From NCBI GenBank assembly GCA_949318235.1, contig OX439131.1, positions 30,987,950 to 31,051,949 of the forward strand: a stretch of DNA of 64,000 bases, read 5' to 3'. The translations under genes and the position numbers were made by a program. Positions within the stretch are counted from its first letter, which is position 1; every line of letters starts with the position of its first letter. The notes beneath the pieces are model-generated. The model saw only the letters and a list, made by a program, of their open reading frames with translations, searched no databases and was not told where the DNA came from. Below, in pieces: positions 1-14,671 of the stretch. This DNA is from Ecdyonurus torrentis (lineage: Eukaryota; Arthropoda; Insecta; Ephemeroptera; Heptageniidae).

Positions 1-212
1 TTTAAAGATAATCTGTAAACTTTTATTAGTTGGCACTTCACTTGCATCTATAAGATCCACATGCAATTTTTTTTACAAAGTAATACGTTATGAAAATTGG
101 AAAATAATTATCAATAAACAATAATTAACTTAATTATTATTATAATGTAATATCTTACATTATGCATACTTATAGTGGTCCATTTAATAATGTAAGGAGA
201 AAAGGAGGGGTG

Positions 213-215
<3 letters not shown>

Positions 216-281
<66 letters not shown>
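216..281. repeat. (GA)n microsatellite
   Basis: Uninterrupted GA dinucleotide array of about 66 bases. It is the source of a spurious poly-SL frame on the minus strand. Confidence 0.97.
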
Positions 282-282
<1 letters not shown>

Positions 283-403
283 CAATGTGTATGTTATAAT
301 GTTTGATCTTTTAGCCTGAAAATGACGGGTCTTAGACTCATATATTATGTAGTCAGTAAAAGCAAGTATAAGGTATCCTATATTATACATATATACACAG
401 AAG

Positions 404-426
404 CTCTCTCTCTCTCTCTCTCTCTC
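404..426. repeat. (CT)n microsatellite
   Basis: Short pure CT array, 120 bases after the GA array and of opposite strand sense. Confidence 0.93.
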
Positions 427-883
427 CTCTCTGTATAGTTTGCTTGTGTTATGTTATTTTACATAGCTGAAGGCAAGATCCACTACGTATATTTTTACCT
501 TCTGTCCGCGCACCAAGCCTTCACTGTATCCACATCGATACGTTTCTAATTAAATTAATGAATAATTACTCAACAATATATATATATATATATATATACA
601 ACTTTCTTGTTATATGTTTATATAGAATGAAAAGTCAATACCTTATTTTTCATATATAGTTTTCACTTTATAAACACAAAAGTTGAATTACTTATTTTAA
701 AGTAAAAATGAATGTTTTTATATATAAAACAAAAAAGATGATTAATTACACTTTTTAAAAGTATTGTGTTACATAGTTTAAAACTGTAAGCAAAGTAACT
801 TCAGAACTCTTTATTTAACGTAAATATTATTTATTTATTTTTACTTTCCAACTAAAATTGAAACTCGTCTGTAAAAAAAAATA

Positions 884-1190
884 AGCTCGTTCTATAAACT
901 ACACACAACTCTTGAGCCAGCTTTGAATTTTTTTCCTTTGTTAAAAACATCTGATCATGACGTCTGTACTTGTTTACTACGTTTATATATATGGTTGATC
1001 ATTGTTATTCTACGTTTAGAACTTTTAACTTGATAAGAGTAATTGAAAATTTATATAAAAAAAAAATGAGGTCCATTCTCATTGCGACTCACTTTTATCG
1101 GCTCAAAAAACAAGATCAATAAATGAATGTGTCTTATTTTGTTGGTCAACCAATCACTGTACATGAGATTCACTATACTTTACAGAACAA
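884..1190. repeat. Dispersed repeat family E, copy 1
   Basis: Collinear with 58041-58358: AAACTACACACAA, AGCCAGCTT, CTGATCATGA, ATGGTTGATCATTGTTATT, AACAAGATCAA, ATGAATGTGT, CAACCAATC and ATACTTTACAGAACAA all appear in the same order and orientation. The spacing is similar and no reading frame is kept. Boundaries are set by where similarity fades. Confidence 0.72.
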
Positions 1191-2804
1191 GCTAGTATTT
1201 ATTTCTGTTGAATATATTATATGATATGTAAATTTCCAGAGTTTTTTTTTTTTCGATAGAAACTTTAAAAAAAAAACTCTTTGAATAAAATATATTATGT
1301 AGAATTATATTTATTAACGTTTATTCAATCATTTCAATCAATAGAAATTCATTCAAATTTATTCATTTTTAAAATTTGAATTTTACATCAAATACCAATA
1401 ATACTAATAATAATAAAGAAATAAATAATAAAATAATAATTATTATTATAAATAATAATAATAAAATTAAGGAAAATATCCCATAAATAAATAACTATAG
1501 TTTTACATTATAATGTATATATTAAAGTTAATAAGTTAAATTGAATATGAAATACATTACAATATAATGCAAAACAGAGAAATGTATTATAATATACAAT
1601 GTTATGAAGTATATAGTAGTGGAAGTAACATCCTTGTTATATGCATTTACATTGTAATATAATGATTACATCCCTCTGTTATGTTGTTTATGTTCTACTC
1701 AATTAGCTGTGATGCAAAGTGACACAATAACATATTATGAGAGTATGAGGGAGTAGGCCTGCCTACTTACATTGAACAGTATAATATTATATAATTGGCT
1801 TAGAGATGGTCACATAACCTTTAAGTACTCTGTAACATGTCACATAGATAGATGATGAGAATCTTACGTATAATTAAATTATTATTACGTGAAATTTTTT
1901 ATAGTATTCTATACTTTCATTTTTATATGCAATATACAAGGGAATTCAGATTAATATTATACAGCATAAATGATGCAAGTATTTGCTGAGTATGTATACA
2001 AAATGGAATATCTGCACATTACACCAACATGGAGCAACTGCCATTTACTTTGTACTGCAGATGCTCTACGCACCGAAAAGTGTAGATAGTCCATTTTGAC
2101 ATCGATCTAAGCAATAAGGCTCAAGGTTACATCAATTTGAGTGCTGCGACAGCATAAAATTTCTCACGGGATAAATTACCATCAAAAATTTAGTTTTTCA
2201 TTTTTTTTTTTCTTCTTCTTTTTCTTCCCGAATTTATTATTTTAGATGGGGTTTGAGCTGAATTCTGTCTGCAAACTGAGAATATATTTTTATTATTATT
2301 ATATTTTTGTAGCAATAATTAAATGTTGATATAATCATTATCATTGTCACATTATTTATAAATAAGTAAATTCAAATTTTACTTTCAGCTAAACTGCGTT
2401 TAAAAATAAAATATACATTAATGTTCTATAATAAAGTTATATGTATTTAGTTAAGAAAACTTTTCATCATATCATTGATAGGTGAGCTGCCAAGAAAAAA
2501 AAAATTGAGAATGGTAAATAGGTTTGTTTGAAAAAATTCTTTTAACATGAATGTATAATATATTCTTTAAATGCTAAGGTTGTAATAAAAAAAATCTAAA
2601 TTAAAAATTTGTTATAATATAAAAACTTCATTATATATATATTACAACAAAGAACTTTGATTTAATTTGAAATCAATTAAGTATTGTATTTAATCTACGA
2701 TAAATTATTACTGTATTATTAAGAATGAAAAAAAAATAAAAATAATAAAAAAAAACTTATGACGCATATTTCACAGTTCAGTTCTTTGAGTATAAACATC
2801 TTTG

Positions 2805-2806
<2 letters not shown>

Positions 2807-2895
<89 letters not shown>
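2807..2895. repeat. (AT)n microsatellite
   Basis: Pure AT array of nearly 90 bases. Confidence 0.97.
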
Positions 2896-2898
<3 letters not shown>

Positions 2899-3839
2899 AT
2901 TTTCATCTTGATTGAAGTTTTAATTAATAAGCAGGCTGATGAGCATGGCATGCTACTTAGACTCGTGATACGTTCGACAAGATAAACACGTAACGCAAAA
3001 CCTTGAGAGTAATCAATCGATTTCTGAATACAGAAAGAGCCGTTGATTTTCAACTCGTCGTTCAATTACTCATAGTTACACCTTTCGTAAATGAGCTATT
3101 TGCATGACGTTGCATTATAATTTTTATTCATTTTTCAAAATACGTATAGTACACATCATTAGTAAAAAGATATATTGATAGTACAGTATATAATTTTTCA
3201 ATTTCACACTACAAGAAAAAAAGGTGTCAAGTATACTTATAAGTGTTATTCTTTATATATTTTATATATTCCATTATAATGTTCTTACTATGCAGTCTTT
3301 TTGTTTTAATATAAATATTCATAATAATCAAAAAAATTAATCCTTCGCTAATACCTGTTTTCTTTTACAAAAATTTCATCATTTTTTTTATACATAAAAA
3401 TACAGTTTTTAATCTATAATAAACATCACAACTTTTTTTTTCTATCTAGATTATATATAAAAAGAAAAGAAAAAAAAACTATTTACAACATTGGGGAAAA
3501 GTATAAAACGCAGAAAGATCGTAAAAACACCACCGGGTTTAGCAAACAAGTCATAAATATGTAGCGTTTTGCAATTTACAAGTTTTTTCTTTCTCACATA
3601 TACTTGTAAGTTAACAATTCATAGATTATTCTTTTCGAAAAGCCTCTAAAACTTGCTATACATCATAAATATTTGGTTATATTTACTTATAAAGTCTTTA
3701 TATGATTTAATTCATTTGAAAAATACTGGTGCGTATAAAATAGTAATAGGGAGTTTTTAATCGATTTAATGTAGTTGTACAGTATATTAGTATTCAATAT
3801 AATAATAAAACGTTAAACTTAAAATAAATAGGAAAATAT

Positions 3840-3871
3840 ACTCTCTCTCTCTCTCTCTCTCTCCCTCTCTC
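3840..3871. repeat. (CT)n microsatellite
   Basis: CT array with one CC interruption. Confidence 0.93.
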
Positions 3872-6800
3872 TTATTTATTCAGCGTAAAGTATAGTATAG
3901 TATACATATTTGATTACGATTATTTTATGTTAGCATAAACAGTGGAAAAGTATCAAGTTTAACTTTCATGATTTATATAGTTATAACATTTTAAGTAAAA
4001 ACACTTTTGTATGTATATATAAAGATATATACAAATTAAAATAATGTAGATGAAGTTTTTATACTGCAATCACTTGATTATGTGTAAAATTATGTGAAAA
4101 ATTTCGTATGTTTCACCGCAGTTGCGTCTAAATTGCGTATACTTCACTTCACTGGCTCACTCGCACGCACATAATCAACAGTTTTCAACACGTTTGCGTG
4201 TAAATTTATGATAAAAAAAAATGCGAGAATATCTCACAGTAAAATATGCGTCTGTTATATCATTCGTGTGTGACTGCGGCTTTTTTTTTTTTTTTTTTTT
4301 TTTTTCCCTGCAATTTCCAAAAAATAATTTTGCTACACATGCGCAGTTACCTTATAACAACAATCGTTTGACAACAAAAACGTGTAATAAATTACTGAAG
4401 CAAAAAAATGAATTTTTAATGAGACACGCATACATTTTTGATAAGAAAAATAATTTGTTGCTTTAAAAATATAATATATAGGTTAAATATATGAAAAATT
4501 ATTGGTGTAGCAAAAATAAAAAAAATAAAATAGTATATAGCTCAATTATTCTCAATTACTTTATTTTTTGGTGTGAATGACTTAATACTTCAACTATATA
4601 CTATAATACAGTATACGTGTTTCAAACAAATTTTATATTTATCAAACATGGTTATTATAATGATTCAATATTGCATTTTTTTTTATTCATATTAAAAAGT
4701 GATTTAATCAGAAACTTATATGTACACAAAAGATTAATAGAATAAATTACAAACTGGAAATAGGTCATCTAAATGTAATCTTTACTCTATTGACGTTCCA
4801 TTCAATAACATGAGTTTTATTTTATTGAAGATTTAATAATATATTAAAGAAAAAAAATTGAAATGTTACCATAATGCGTTCTGGAAAGTAAACTTATGGC
4901 TCTAATTTTTTTCCCCATTAAATGGTAATCGCAACAATCATAGGTTTGTATACGAGTGTATTGCTTTTATACTTTTTTATCTTTTTCTTCGTCCATGATG
5001 TACAAATAATGTATTGCAGCAAGTTTTTTCCGTAAGGCAATGAGAAATTATACTTAAACTTACAAACTAGAAACAAAAAAAGACACAAGTAAATGCCCGC
5101 GCATCCGTCTTATTCTATTCAATGTTAAATTAATTTAAGAAAATAAGGCGTTGTGATTGGCTAAGAGTCGACTCTCAACAGCATAATATATTATTAAAAT
5201 AAAAAATAATAATAATAATAAAAGACATCACAGAATACAAGCAAATGTTTTGAAATCTACAATGCGTAGCTTTCTTTAAAAAAAATGTTTTAGTTGCATA
5301 CTCTTTATAAACTTTATAATAATTTTAACAATTTATAATTGTAATTTTTTTTTCCATTAAAATAAAAATAACAACAAAATTAAGTATAATATATAAACAC
5401 TATTTGGTAACATAATATAAACAGGAAACCAACATAGAACGGGTTAATGGATATCAGATACAGGATATTGAAACTTTAATTGTTTGTTAGTATAAACTTT
5501 GTTAATATTAAATATTACTGTTAGCAAAATGTCAGATCAATATGAATTAAAACAATGAGTTTCTATGTAGGCGTTTGTTTCCGTATTTTTTTAATGGAAA
5601 TATATTTTATCATATTATTTCAACGTTTTTAATATAATTACAAAAGAAGCATGAAAAGTTCATTATATAATACGCGTTACATTGCAAAATTTAACTAAAA
5701 ATTGAAGTCAAAATATAAATATGCTACTAATTTTAAATAAATACATAACTGCCGTCTATAGGGTGGTTTCATTCATGTTAAAGTCGACGCCATGAGTGAG
5801 CACTAAATAACAAGGGCCAGTATGGAAAAATAACTCATTTTTCCAGTTTAAAAACAGTTTGAAATATTTTTTGACAGCATTGATATGATACTGATAACAG
5901 GTTGAATTAGTATCTCAAGTATGCAAGAAAAATAATAATAACAAAAAAATAGCTAATTTTACAAAAAAAAATAGCCAAAAACTAGGTTTGTCGTAGAAAA
6001 GCATCGAAAAGAATTCAGAATGAAGTCAACGAATCAATGAATCAACAATTTTTCTTTTAAGTCAGTTGTAGTTAAGCGTAAAATTTAATTTTGTGAAAAA
6101 TTGCACTTTATAAAAAAAAAAAATCAAACATTCCTAGATTCTATTCAAAATGCAAGTTTTCTGTTAGAATACAAAACAATAAACTAGAATATAACTGACA
6201 TAATGTTTTCTACATCATTTGATTTTACATGAAAGTAATTTGACATAAAAATGGTGTCATAGTCGTACAATAAATAAGGAGAAGGATATCAATGAAAGAA
6301 AAAAATAAACATTTGAAAATGTGAACTAAAGTCTAGAAATAGCATGTTAAAGTAAATTCTCACATGCAATAGTAGAAAAGAAATAGAGATGACATTATTA
6401 TATAGTTTTCATCCCCCATATGACATGATATAATTCTTAATACTACCATGTGTGAAAATGACTTTAATAATTTGAAGGAAAAAAGAAAAAAAAGAAAAAG
6501 AAAGAAAAGAGGAAATAAGGAAGAAGAAAAAGGCTGGACTCGTTTGTTCTCTGTGGAATTTATGTCATTACTGTGTGTGTGTTTTTTTACTTGCAAAAGG
6601 TGGTAGCTATAGGAGAAAGAGAGAGGAGAGTTTTTGTGTTAGGGGACCTCTAGCTTTTGTTCCATACTAACCTAAAATCCACTTACAAAGGTCCTATACT
6701 TTAGCTATTACATCTCACTAACTGACTTACTATATACCAAGCTTTCTATGCTTTCGTTGCAACCAAAAAAAAAAAAAAAAAAAAATGGAAAAAAAAATGA

Positions 6801-8480
6801 AAGATTTTTTTTATATATATAAAAAAAAAGACAAAAAAGAGAAACAAAATGAACCTTTTCTTTTGTGGCTTTATAAAAGTCGATACAAGAGCACACGCTT
6901 TTGGTTTTTATATGGTTAACGATGTGGCATAATAATATACTGTACATCTGGGAAGTAATACATGACGTCTGATAAAAACAAAATCGAATAGATATTCAAA
7001 ATAATATAACAAAGAAATCAATTAAACGAAGTAAACTGAGAATAAAAATGTTTAAAATTTTAATTTAAATATACATTGATGAATAATTAATCTCCATTCG
7101 AGTACTTTAGAAATAATGGACAAGGTAAAAACATTGTTGTATATCTTTTATGTACATTAATATCAATTAATATGTATAGAAAATAATAATAATAATGACA
7201 TAGTCCTTAGAAGTTTTAATAATAATAATAAGGAATGCTTTTTATTTAGAGTTTATTTCAAGGTCCTTACGTGGTCCTTTGACATAAATAATTTAATTAT
7301 CAGATTATTTAACCGTTTTTAGTTTAATACAATTTTGGCAATGGAAAATATTGCACAAATATCAGTGTGACAAGCTTATTATTCACAAAGCATATCATAA
7401 CTATATCTTTCAAATTTTTAAAAATAATATAATTTACACTTTACGTATATATTTATAATTGATTTATATTCATTTCTTTCCACCCATTTTTATTCCATTT
7501 CTTAAGTTATTAAATGAAATAACAGCTATTTACAATAAAATAACGTTAAATCCATTCATCTGAAATCTTTCTTTAATTAAATTTATTTTAAATATAGAAT
7601 AATGTTAAAGTATACGTCAATCAAACTTTATCATACTTTATCAAAATTAAAACCATAGCATAGAGAACACACAGAGACCTAAAAACATAGTGATCTATAT
7701 ATATATAATATGTAAATATTCAAGTAGAAAATACCTCCTGTATTCACGTAGTGAGCTTACAAGATTAATTTGAGCTCTCTACTCCCCTCAAATTTTTCAA
7801 ATCTTTACGTCACAAAGACACTTCATTTCTTTTCTCTACGTGATTTAAATTTAAATGAAAATTTTTTAGATTTTAAGATGAGTTTAAAAATCATGACGTA
7901 GGTTACTATACCAAATATATACGAAATTTTTATTTCTTTAAATCTTTTTAAAACAACCTGAAATTGCAATTTATTTTTTACTGTAGTGAGAAAAAAAATT
8001 GTGTTCTATCTCTCGACATACGTTACATATATAGAGGATTTTGTTCAATGCAGATAAATGTGTTTGTTCTTAGCATCATTTGGTTTTAGTGGCTGTCCGT
8101 TCTTAAATAAATAGGTCGTGTTAATGCAAATGCCAATATTTACAGTTAAAAAAATAGCACTTGGTACTAAACCTTTTACACTATATAATCTTATCTGTAC
8201 TGAGAAATAGTTAGACTAACTTTTTGTTGTATGTAAGCACTCAACACTATTTCTTATTAAATTTATAAGATGGATAATATGTCTAGTAAGTAATCGTTGC
8301 TTTATTTAGTATTATAATTACTTTCCAAGAAATTTATCAAACCAATTTTGCACAGATTTTATATAATACTGTAGCTGCCATTAATGTAAGGGATAACAAT
8401 TACAGATGCATTCTGTTATCAAATGCAATTAAAAACGTGCATTAAAACTGCAACTCTAAACCCCCTTTTTGTGTCACATA

Positions 8481-8483
<3 letters not shown>

Positions 8484-8541
<58 letters not shown>
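8484..8541. repeat. (TA)n microsatellite
   Basis: Pure TA array, followed by TTGTATATATTGTATAATTA, an eroded continuation. Confidence 0.96.
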
Positions 8542-8544
<3 letters not shown>

Positions 8545-9863
8545 ATATATTGTATAATTATATTTACTATTATACTGTCTGTTTGGTATAAAGTGACACA
8601 AATATCGTTGAATATGCCATTATAAATTCTCTCTTTTTACCTAACATACAGTATAGTATATTAAATGTACTATATTTTTACTATATAATATAAAAACGCA
8701 TGTTAATTTTGCATTGTTATTCTTATTAGAGAAAAACATGCACTGAATTTAAATATTTAAATATATTATCACAATCGTGTATACTCATTCAAAATCTCAA
8801 TTATGAAATAGAAATGGAAATAGATATTGATATGCATCAACTTCTATAAAATGTAACATACAAAAACAAAACTAACAAACAAATCACTTTTCTTTCTTCT
8901 TTCTTTCTTTTTTTCTCTCTGAAGTCAAAATGAAGGGCATTATTTCAAGCTCTAAACAAATCCGGTGAGAAGATTGATTGCTTTTACTACCTCGTTCTGA
9001 GTTCCATGAAAACTTTATACTTTTTTCTTTTAACTTTTCATATATATATATATAATTTTTTTTCTTTTAAACTCAACCTCAATCTATACACCAGAATTGA
9101 AAAGTGTTATTGCTTTTTATATGTTATTTTCTTCTTTCTTTTTTTTTTTTTTGAGATGAGATTTTCTTCTTCTTCACATTATAATATTTTCATGTTTGTT
9201 TTTTTAATTTTAAAAAAGGTATGATGCTTCAAAAAAGTAAGTAAAAAATCAGATAATTTTTTTAAAAAAATGTCATATTAAATGATAATTTATCAGAATG
9301 GATATTTTTTTGTCATCATCATGATTGATATCTTAAACAAAATCTTTTGATTTTGCTTTTTAGGAAGAGAATATTATGAGTAGGAGAAAATTTTCTTTCT
9401 AAATAACTAAAGTTTGTATTTTAAAATAATATTTGGATATGTATATTATACTACGTATATTTATTTATACAAAGAAAATACACAAGTAAAAACTTTTAGA
9501 ATCTTTAGTATTAAAGTTTTTAAAAGAAAAATTGTGTAACATAATAAAATAATTAATATATTACTTTTTTTTTTTCTTCTTCTTTCTTTGTTATGTTTTC
9601 GTACACTTAAGTTTAAAACCAGTATTGATTGATTATATTTTCTTACAAGAATAGGTCACATTTATAAACCGACAAGAAAGAAAATGAATGCACATGTCAC
9701 AAGCGCTATAGAAAAACGATTATGTAAACAAAACGAACCTTTTTTTGTGACATGTTATTCAAATGCATTTCACTACAAAAAAAAAAAAAAAAAAAAATGA
9801 AATAGGTATAGAAAATAAAATGAAAATGTTATTTTGTTTTATAAAAATTATGCAATAGAAGAC

Positions 9864-10160
9864 TTTCAAAAAGGATTTTCAGCGAATGAATAACAAACTG
9901 GGAGGCCAACAATACTAACAGATGACTTTGTGTTCCTGTCTCAATTTTACATGAAGCAGCACCTACACCTATACATGTATCTTAAGGATACCTGCATTTA
10001 GAATATTTTCTGATATTAAAATTTTACTGAAAATTACTGAGCCTCGAAGCTTTTGTTTTCCTGAATTTCAACCAATTTATTTTTTCGTCCAATTGACGTA
10101 AAATTCAGGAAAAAACTTTGAGGCTTAGTGAGCTAGTAAAAATTCCAACTTTAACTCTCC
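9864..10160. repeat. Dispersed hairpin repeat family D, copy 1
   Basis: It shares with 52005-52330, in order, the blocks AACAAACT, CCAACAATACTAAC, ACTTTGTGTT and TGTCTCAATTT, followed by a large stem-loop. The stem pairs CTGAGCCTCGAAGCTTTTG and TTTTCCTGAATTT (10037-10068) with AAATTCAGGAAAA and ACTTTGAGGCTTAG (10100-10129), around AATTGACGT. No coding potential is visible. Confidence 0.68.
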
Positions 10161-10849
10161 TAGTAATAAAAAAATTAAAAAAAAAAATCGCTGTAAAATA
10201 ATTTTTATACTCTATAACATAACAGATTTCTTTTAGATATCTGTATAATTCTACTATATTTAAAACTTTGACGTGATATTATTATTTATAACTATGAGTA
10301 TAATATCAGTGAGTTATATTCATACGTTATTTTATAATAATTCTAGTTTGATGGTAACAAAAAGCGATGTGAAGTTAATAGCTGTAGTGGAGGGTGGTGG
10401 TGGGTCAACAGTGAAACTTCTCTTGTTCCATATGATTGTGCAAGCACCAACAGCAGTGTTACAATTCTATACTTCAACAATATGGAATATCATAATAGAA
10501 ATATTCCGGAAATAAAATCAATTGAAATTTCATTTAAAATATTTTACAGGAATAATAACATTATAAAATTGTTCCGATTTTTTTTTTGTAATATTTGATA
10601 CGCACGCACTCACATATATATGAAATCATTGTGCTGAAGATGATTTTTTTTTAATGATCACTAATTAGGGGAAGATGGGCAAAGCATAAAATAATTCCAA
10701 ATTAGCTTGTTCTTAAAGTTATTGCATTCTATTTTTGAGACGTGTTAAATATTTGATGAAAACTCATTAGCGTATTTAAGATGCATACATTGTAATCTAA
10801 AGTTTGTGCGAGTGTAGTTAGTGGCAGCTAATGAAGATGTATGAAGCAG

Positions 10850-10851
<2 letters not shown>

Positions 10852-10918
<67 letters not shown>
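10852..10918. repeat. (GA)n microsatellite
   Basis: Pure GA array; it accounts for the poly-ER reading frame at this place. Confidence 0.97.
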
Positions 10919-10922
<4 letters not shown>

Positions 10923-11217
10923 TTCAGTCCTCAGCGGACAAGAAAGCAGCCATTTCTAATTATCCGCTTCATCATTGTGGCCAATCACAGCTGCTTACAT
11001 TAGCAAATTGCAGATTTTACAAGTACTTTTTATTTTGTAGCGTTTAATGTTATCTTTTCTTTCTTTTATTTTTTATTGCATTGAAACAATAACAGCTTCA
11101 TTAAGTATAGGTTGATGCTTATTGTAAAGTTATAATTTTAATGACAATTTATTCCTATTTTAAAATATTGTCTATAGAAAGAGTGTGTTTCAAATAATAA
11201 TTCAAGAAACATGAATT

Positions 11218-11218
<1 letters not shown>

Positions 11219-11261
<43 letters not shown>
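11219..11261. repeat. Poly-C followed by (CT)n
   Basis: A run of about 11 C passes directly into CT dinucleotides, then into CCTCTTCCTC. Confidence 0.94.
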
Positions 11262-11266
<5 letters not shown>

Positions 11267-12824
11267 CCTCTTAAAGAAGTCATTAATTTCAATTTCACTA
11301 AATTTGTCTTTTATTTAAAGTCATTAATACAAAAGCAAAAAAATAAGTATTTAATTGTAATTCCTAATGATAAAGTTAATATAATTTAAAATTAGCATCT
11401 TGAAAATTCTTCGCTGTAAATTTATATATATTAAAATATAAATACACAAAAAAGCGAAAAAGACAATAAAAGTAATTTAAAAAAAAATTATATAATTTAT
11501 ATTCTTTGATAAAGAGTCAGCAAAAATTGAGAAGGAAAAAAGCAAACAAATTTCATTATACAATCAATTGTTAAGTTTATTTGAACGTTATTCTTGTGAT
11601 AGGATCACGTTTTATCAAATTAATTCACTTCAGTAGAACACTGTCAATGCTTTAGAATTAATGATGATCTAATTTAGCTAACTTTAAGAAACATTTTTTT
11701 ATGGACTTTTCCTTCTTTTTTTTTATCAAAGTAATTGATAGATTATAATTAATATTAGATATTTTTTGTATTTTTATTTTTTTAAATACATTTCATCGTT
11801 GATTGCAAAGGTCAAAAGTTGTAGAAATTTTAAAACGGATGTTTAATTATTAAGTTTCACGTTTTTTTATTCGACACTTTATGAAGAAGAAGAAGAAATA
11901 GAAACGTTGTGATGATTCTAATATTTTCTTATAGCAATCATATTATAAAAGTTGCTTTAATTCAATTCATTTAACTTTTGTTTTGTTATGAAATAGAAGC
12001 AAATTAATTTACAGTAAGCTTAAAAAAAATTTAATCGTAACAAAAAAAAAAAAAAAAAAAAGGAAATGGAAATGGAAATTTAAGAAATATTTAAATATTC
12101 ATCGCAACTTTCATTTCTATATTATTTTGTCTGATAAGTGATAATAGATAACATTTTGATATCTCTATATCTGTATATTTGAAGCAACAACAAAAGTGTC
12201 ACTACATGTAACTGGATTTTTAAAGACAAGTATTTCATTTATAATAGAGAAAATGTTAGTCATGTTTTTTTGTTTTATTTTTAAATTTTATTAAACACAA
12301 TGTGTGTACAATATACATCTAAACATTCAATAATTATCTAATTAATTATAAACAGAGAAAATGTTACAGTCATGTAAGAATAGTTAAATCGAGATTCTTG
12401 TCAGGAATTTTATTTGTGAATATTATATTTATATGTGTATAATATATTTATTTGTTTTTTGAGCAATATAAGTTTGCAGCAATAAAAAAAAAAAAAAAAT
12501 TCTTTAGCCTCGTCTATAGCTATAAAAATAGTTTAGAATTATTTAATTCAAATTTTAAGAAGCAAATTTAATCAAAAGTCTCTTCTTCTTTGTAAGTCAC
12601 AATATTTTATAATATACTCGATTTATATTATAATTTAATTCGTTCTAAATCCATTTTAATACACATTTTGAAGTAACTTATTTCTTTTGTTTTTGTTTGT
12701 ATGTTGTGATAAATGAGGTTAAATTTAATCTGGATTTTACACACATGATATAAATTAAAAAAGCAGCATTTACTTGACACTTCTGTATAAAGATTTAAAG
12801 TGCAAAGTGGAGCATGTACGTATA

Positions 12825-12960
12825 TAAAAGAAGTAGGCGTGGCAGATGTTAGAGGGGTAGAAAAAAAAGTTAAGAAACGATTTGCTTGTCGTCTTGTGAC
12901 ACCTCTGATGTTTCAATTACCCGCTCGTCTGGTCGCGAACCTGCCTAGATAACTCGTCTC
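12825..12960. other. GC-richer unique segment beside the 34-bp palindrome
   Basis: GGCGTGGCAGATGTTAGAGG and CCCGCTCGTCTGGTCGCG stand out in composition. There is no open frame of useful length and no second copy in the window. It directly precedes the palindrome at 12966. Confidence 0.3.
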
Positions 12961-12965
12961 ACTTA

Positions 12966-12999
12966 AAAATATCGATATATGATCATATATCGATATTTT
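12966..12999. repeat. Perfect 34-bp palindrome
   Basis: AAAATATCGATATATGA is followed immediately by its exact reverse complement, with no spacer. Two ATCGAT cores are symmetric around a central TGATCA. It can extrude as a cruciform; whether it binds a dimeric factor is unknown. Confidence 0.85.
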
Positions 13000-13504
13000 A
13001 AAAATACTTTTTCTTTACAAAATATAACATAATAATATATTATGAAATTTCAAACTTCAGTCCGTCAACGTGTGTCTATTAAACAAGTGATGTATAAAGA
13101 AGTGGTTCAATAGACTTGTCTATGTTTATTGTTTTCCGTTTCCTCTTTTACATCACATTCATAACTGAACATTGAGTATTTGAGGATGGGAATTAATATC
13201 CTAATTTGAGTTCTAATATCCATTAACTATTACTCACGTCAGTAAAGCTGGGTTAATCATGACTTAAAAAATATTCTGATGTAACAAAATAATTGTACAA
13301 AATCTTAATATTTTGTTCATTTTTCTGAGTTTATTTTTATTTCTTTATAGTATACTTACACAATAACAACAATATCGAGGTAAAAAAGCTCAAATATAAT
13401 TTACGATTTGCTCTGATTTTTTTGTTTATACTAAAGCGTAAAAAAAAACTTTGCTTCTAAAAATTCTGGTAATAATTTATCTTTAAGATCTGTAACTTAA
13501 GATG

Positions 13505-13690
13505 CATGTAGGGAGCTTAAAATATCGATAGGATATTGAGAAGACAATCGAGGGAAGGAAACATCTCACTTCCCCATTGAATTTGACGCCACAACGCGGC
13601 AACAAGATGGTAGAGGGGAGGAGGGGTCGTTCAATCATGCCCCCACACCCTAACTACCTCATTTCCCCCTAGTCTTTCTTCTATCTCTCA
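13505..13690. other. Purine/pyrimidine-skewed GC-richer segment
   Basis: Contains GGTAGAGGGGAGGAGGGG followed by a C-rich run (GCCCCCACACCCTAACTACC) and CATTTCCCCCTAG, loosely inverted relative to each other. GACGCCACAACGCGGCAAC gives a small cluster of CpG. No frame, splice signals or known repeat are recognised. Could be a conserved noncoding element or a decayed repeat. Confidence 0.3.
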
Positions 13691-14568
13691 ATCCAAACAA
13701 ACCGATCACTTGAAGAATCAGATTTGAAGCATACAATCTATACTTGAACTTTAAGAATGAAAAAAATAAATTGTAGTAATAATAGAATTGATTGTGTTAG
13801 AAGAGAGTGAAAGATTTAGAACAATGCATTGTTTTCAAACATAGAAAATAAAAAATGAAATGTATTTTTAATGGATATTGGTTTTTACGCGTTTTCATTC
13901 CTTATTTTACATTTATATTGAAAAATGTCAGCAAGTAGAATTGATTTCTTTTTGTGTCATCATTTTTAGTTTACAGAAATGATTACCAAATCTATGTCTT
14001 ACATAGAAACAAAAATCTTAATTTTCGTCCTGAAATATAAAATTTAAAGTATGCATTGAATAAGTATTGTTTTTATCCAATACTATTTCAAATTATTTTT
14101 CAATACGATTTTATAACTATAATGTTCAATTTGTTAAAATTGACGTAAGTCAACCTTGTAAATTCATTTATTAATATTGTTTTTTTTTTTGTTTTGCCGA
14201 TTGTATAAATATATAATGTGATTATTATGAACAATATAACATTGAATTCAACATGTCAAAAATTGCAAGTCTTTAGAGATATGTATTTTTATTTATTTAT
14301 TTTTGTACTGTTATTTTTATTTTGTTTTTAATTTGAAACATTTATATTAAATGAGAGATTTGAGTATTTTATTTCATCAAATAGAAATACATTAAATTGT
14401 TAATCATGATTCAGTTATCTATTGTAAACAAAATTCATTATTATATATTTATTTACAAATATATAAAACAGAAAATTAAAATTTTAATATAAAATACATT
14501 TAAATAAATTAGCTGATATTGCATAGTAAAATGATTGTTTATTATTATTATTATGTTGTATATTATTA

Positions 14569-14671
<103 letters not shown>

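Larger units (their letters stand above)
1191..9863. other. Gene-free AT-rich block
   Basis: Apart from the microsatellites listed, this block holds AT-rich sequence with many A and T homopolymers. No splice-flanked coding composition and no second copy of a listed family were seen. A purine-rich stretch at 6475-6535 and poly-A near 6763-6785 are the only other notable parts. Confidence 0.6.

Noticed and set aside
10273..10515. 80-codon frame with a more protein-like appearance
   Set aside because: No recognisable motif or splice signals, and composition follows the AT-rich background.
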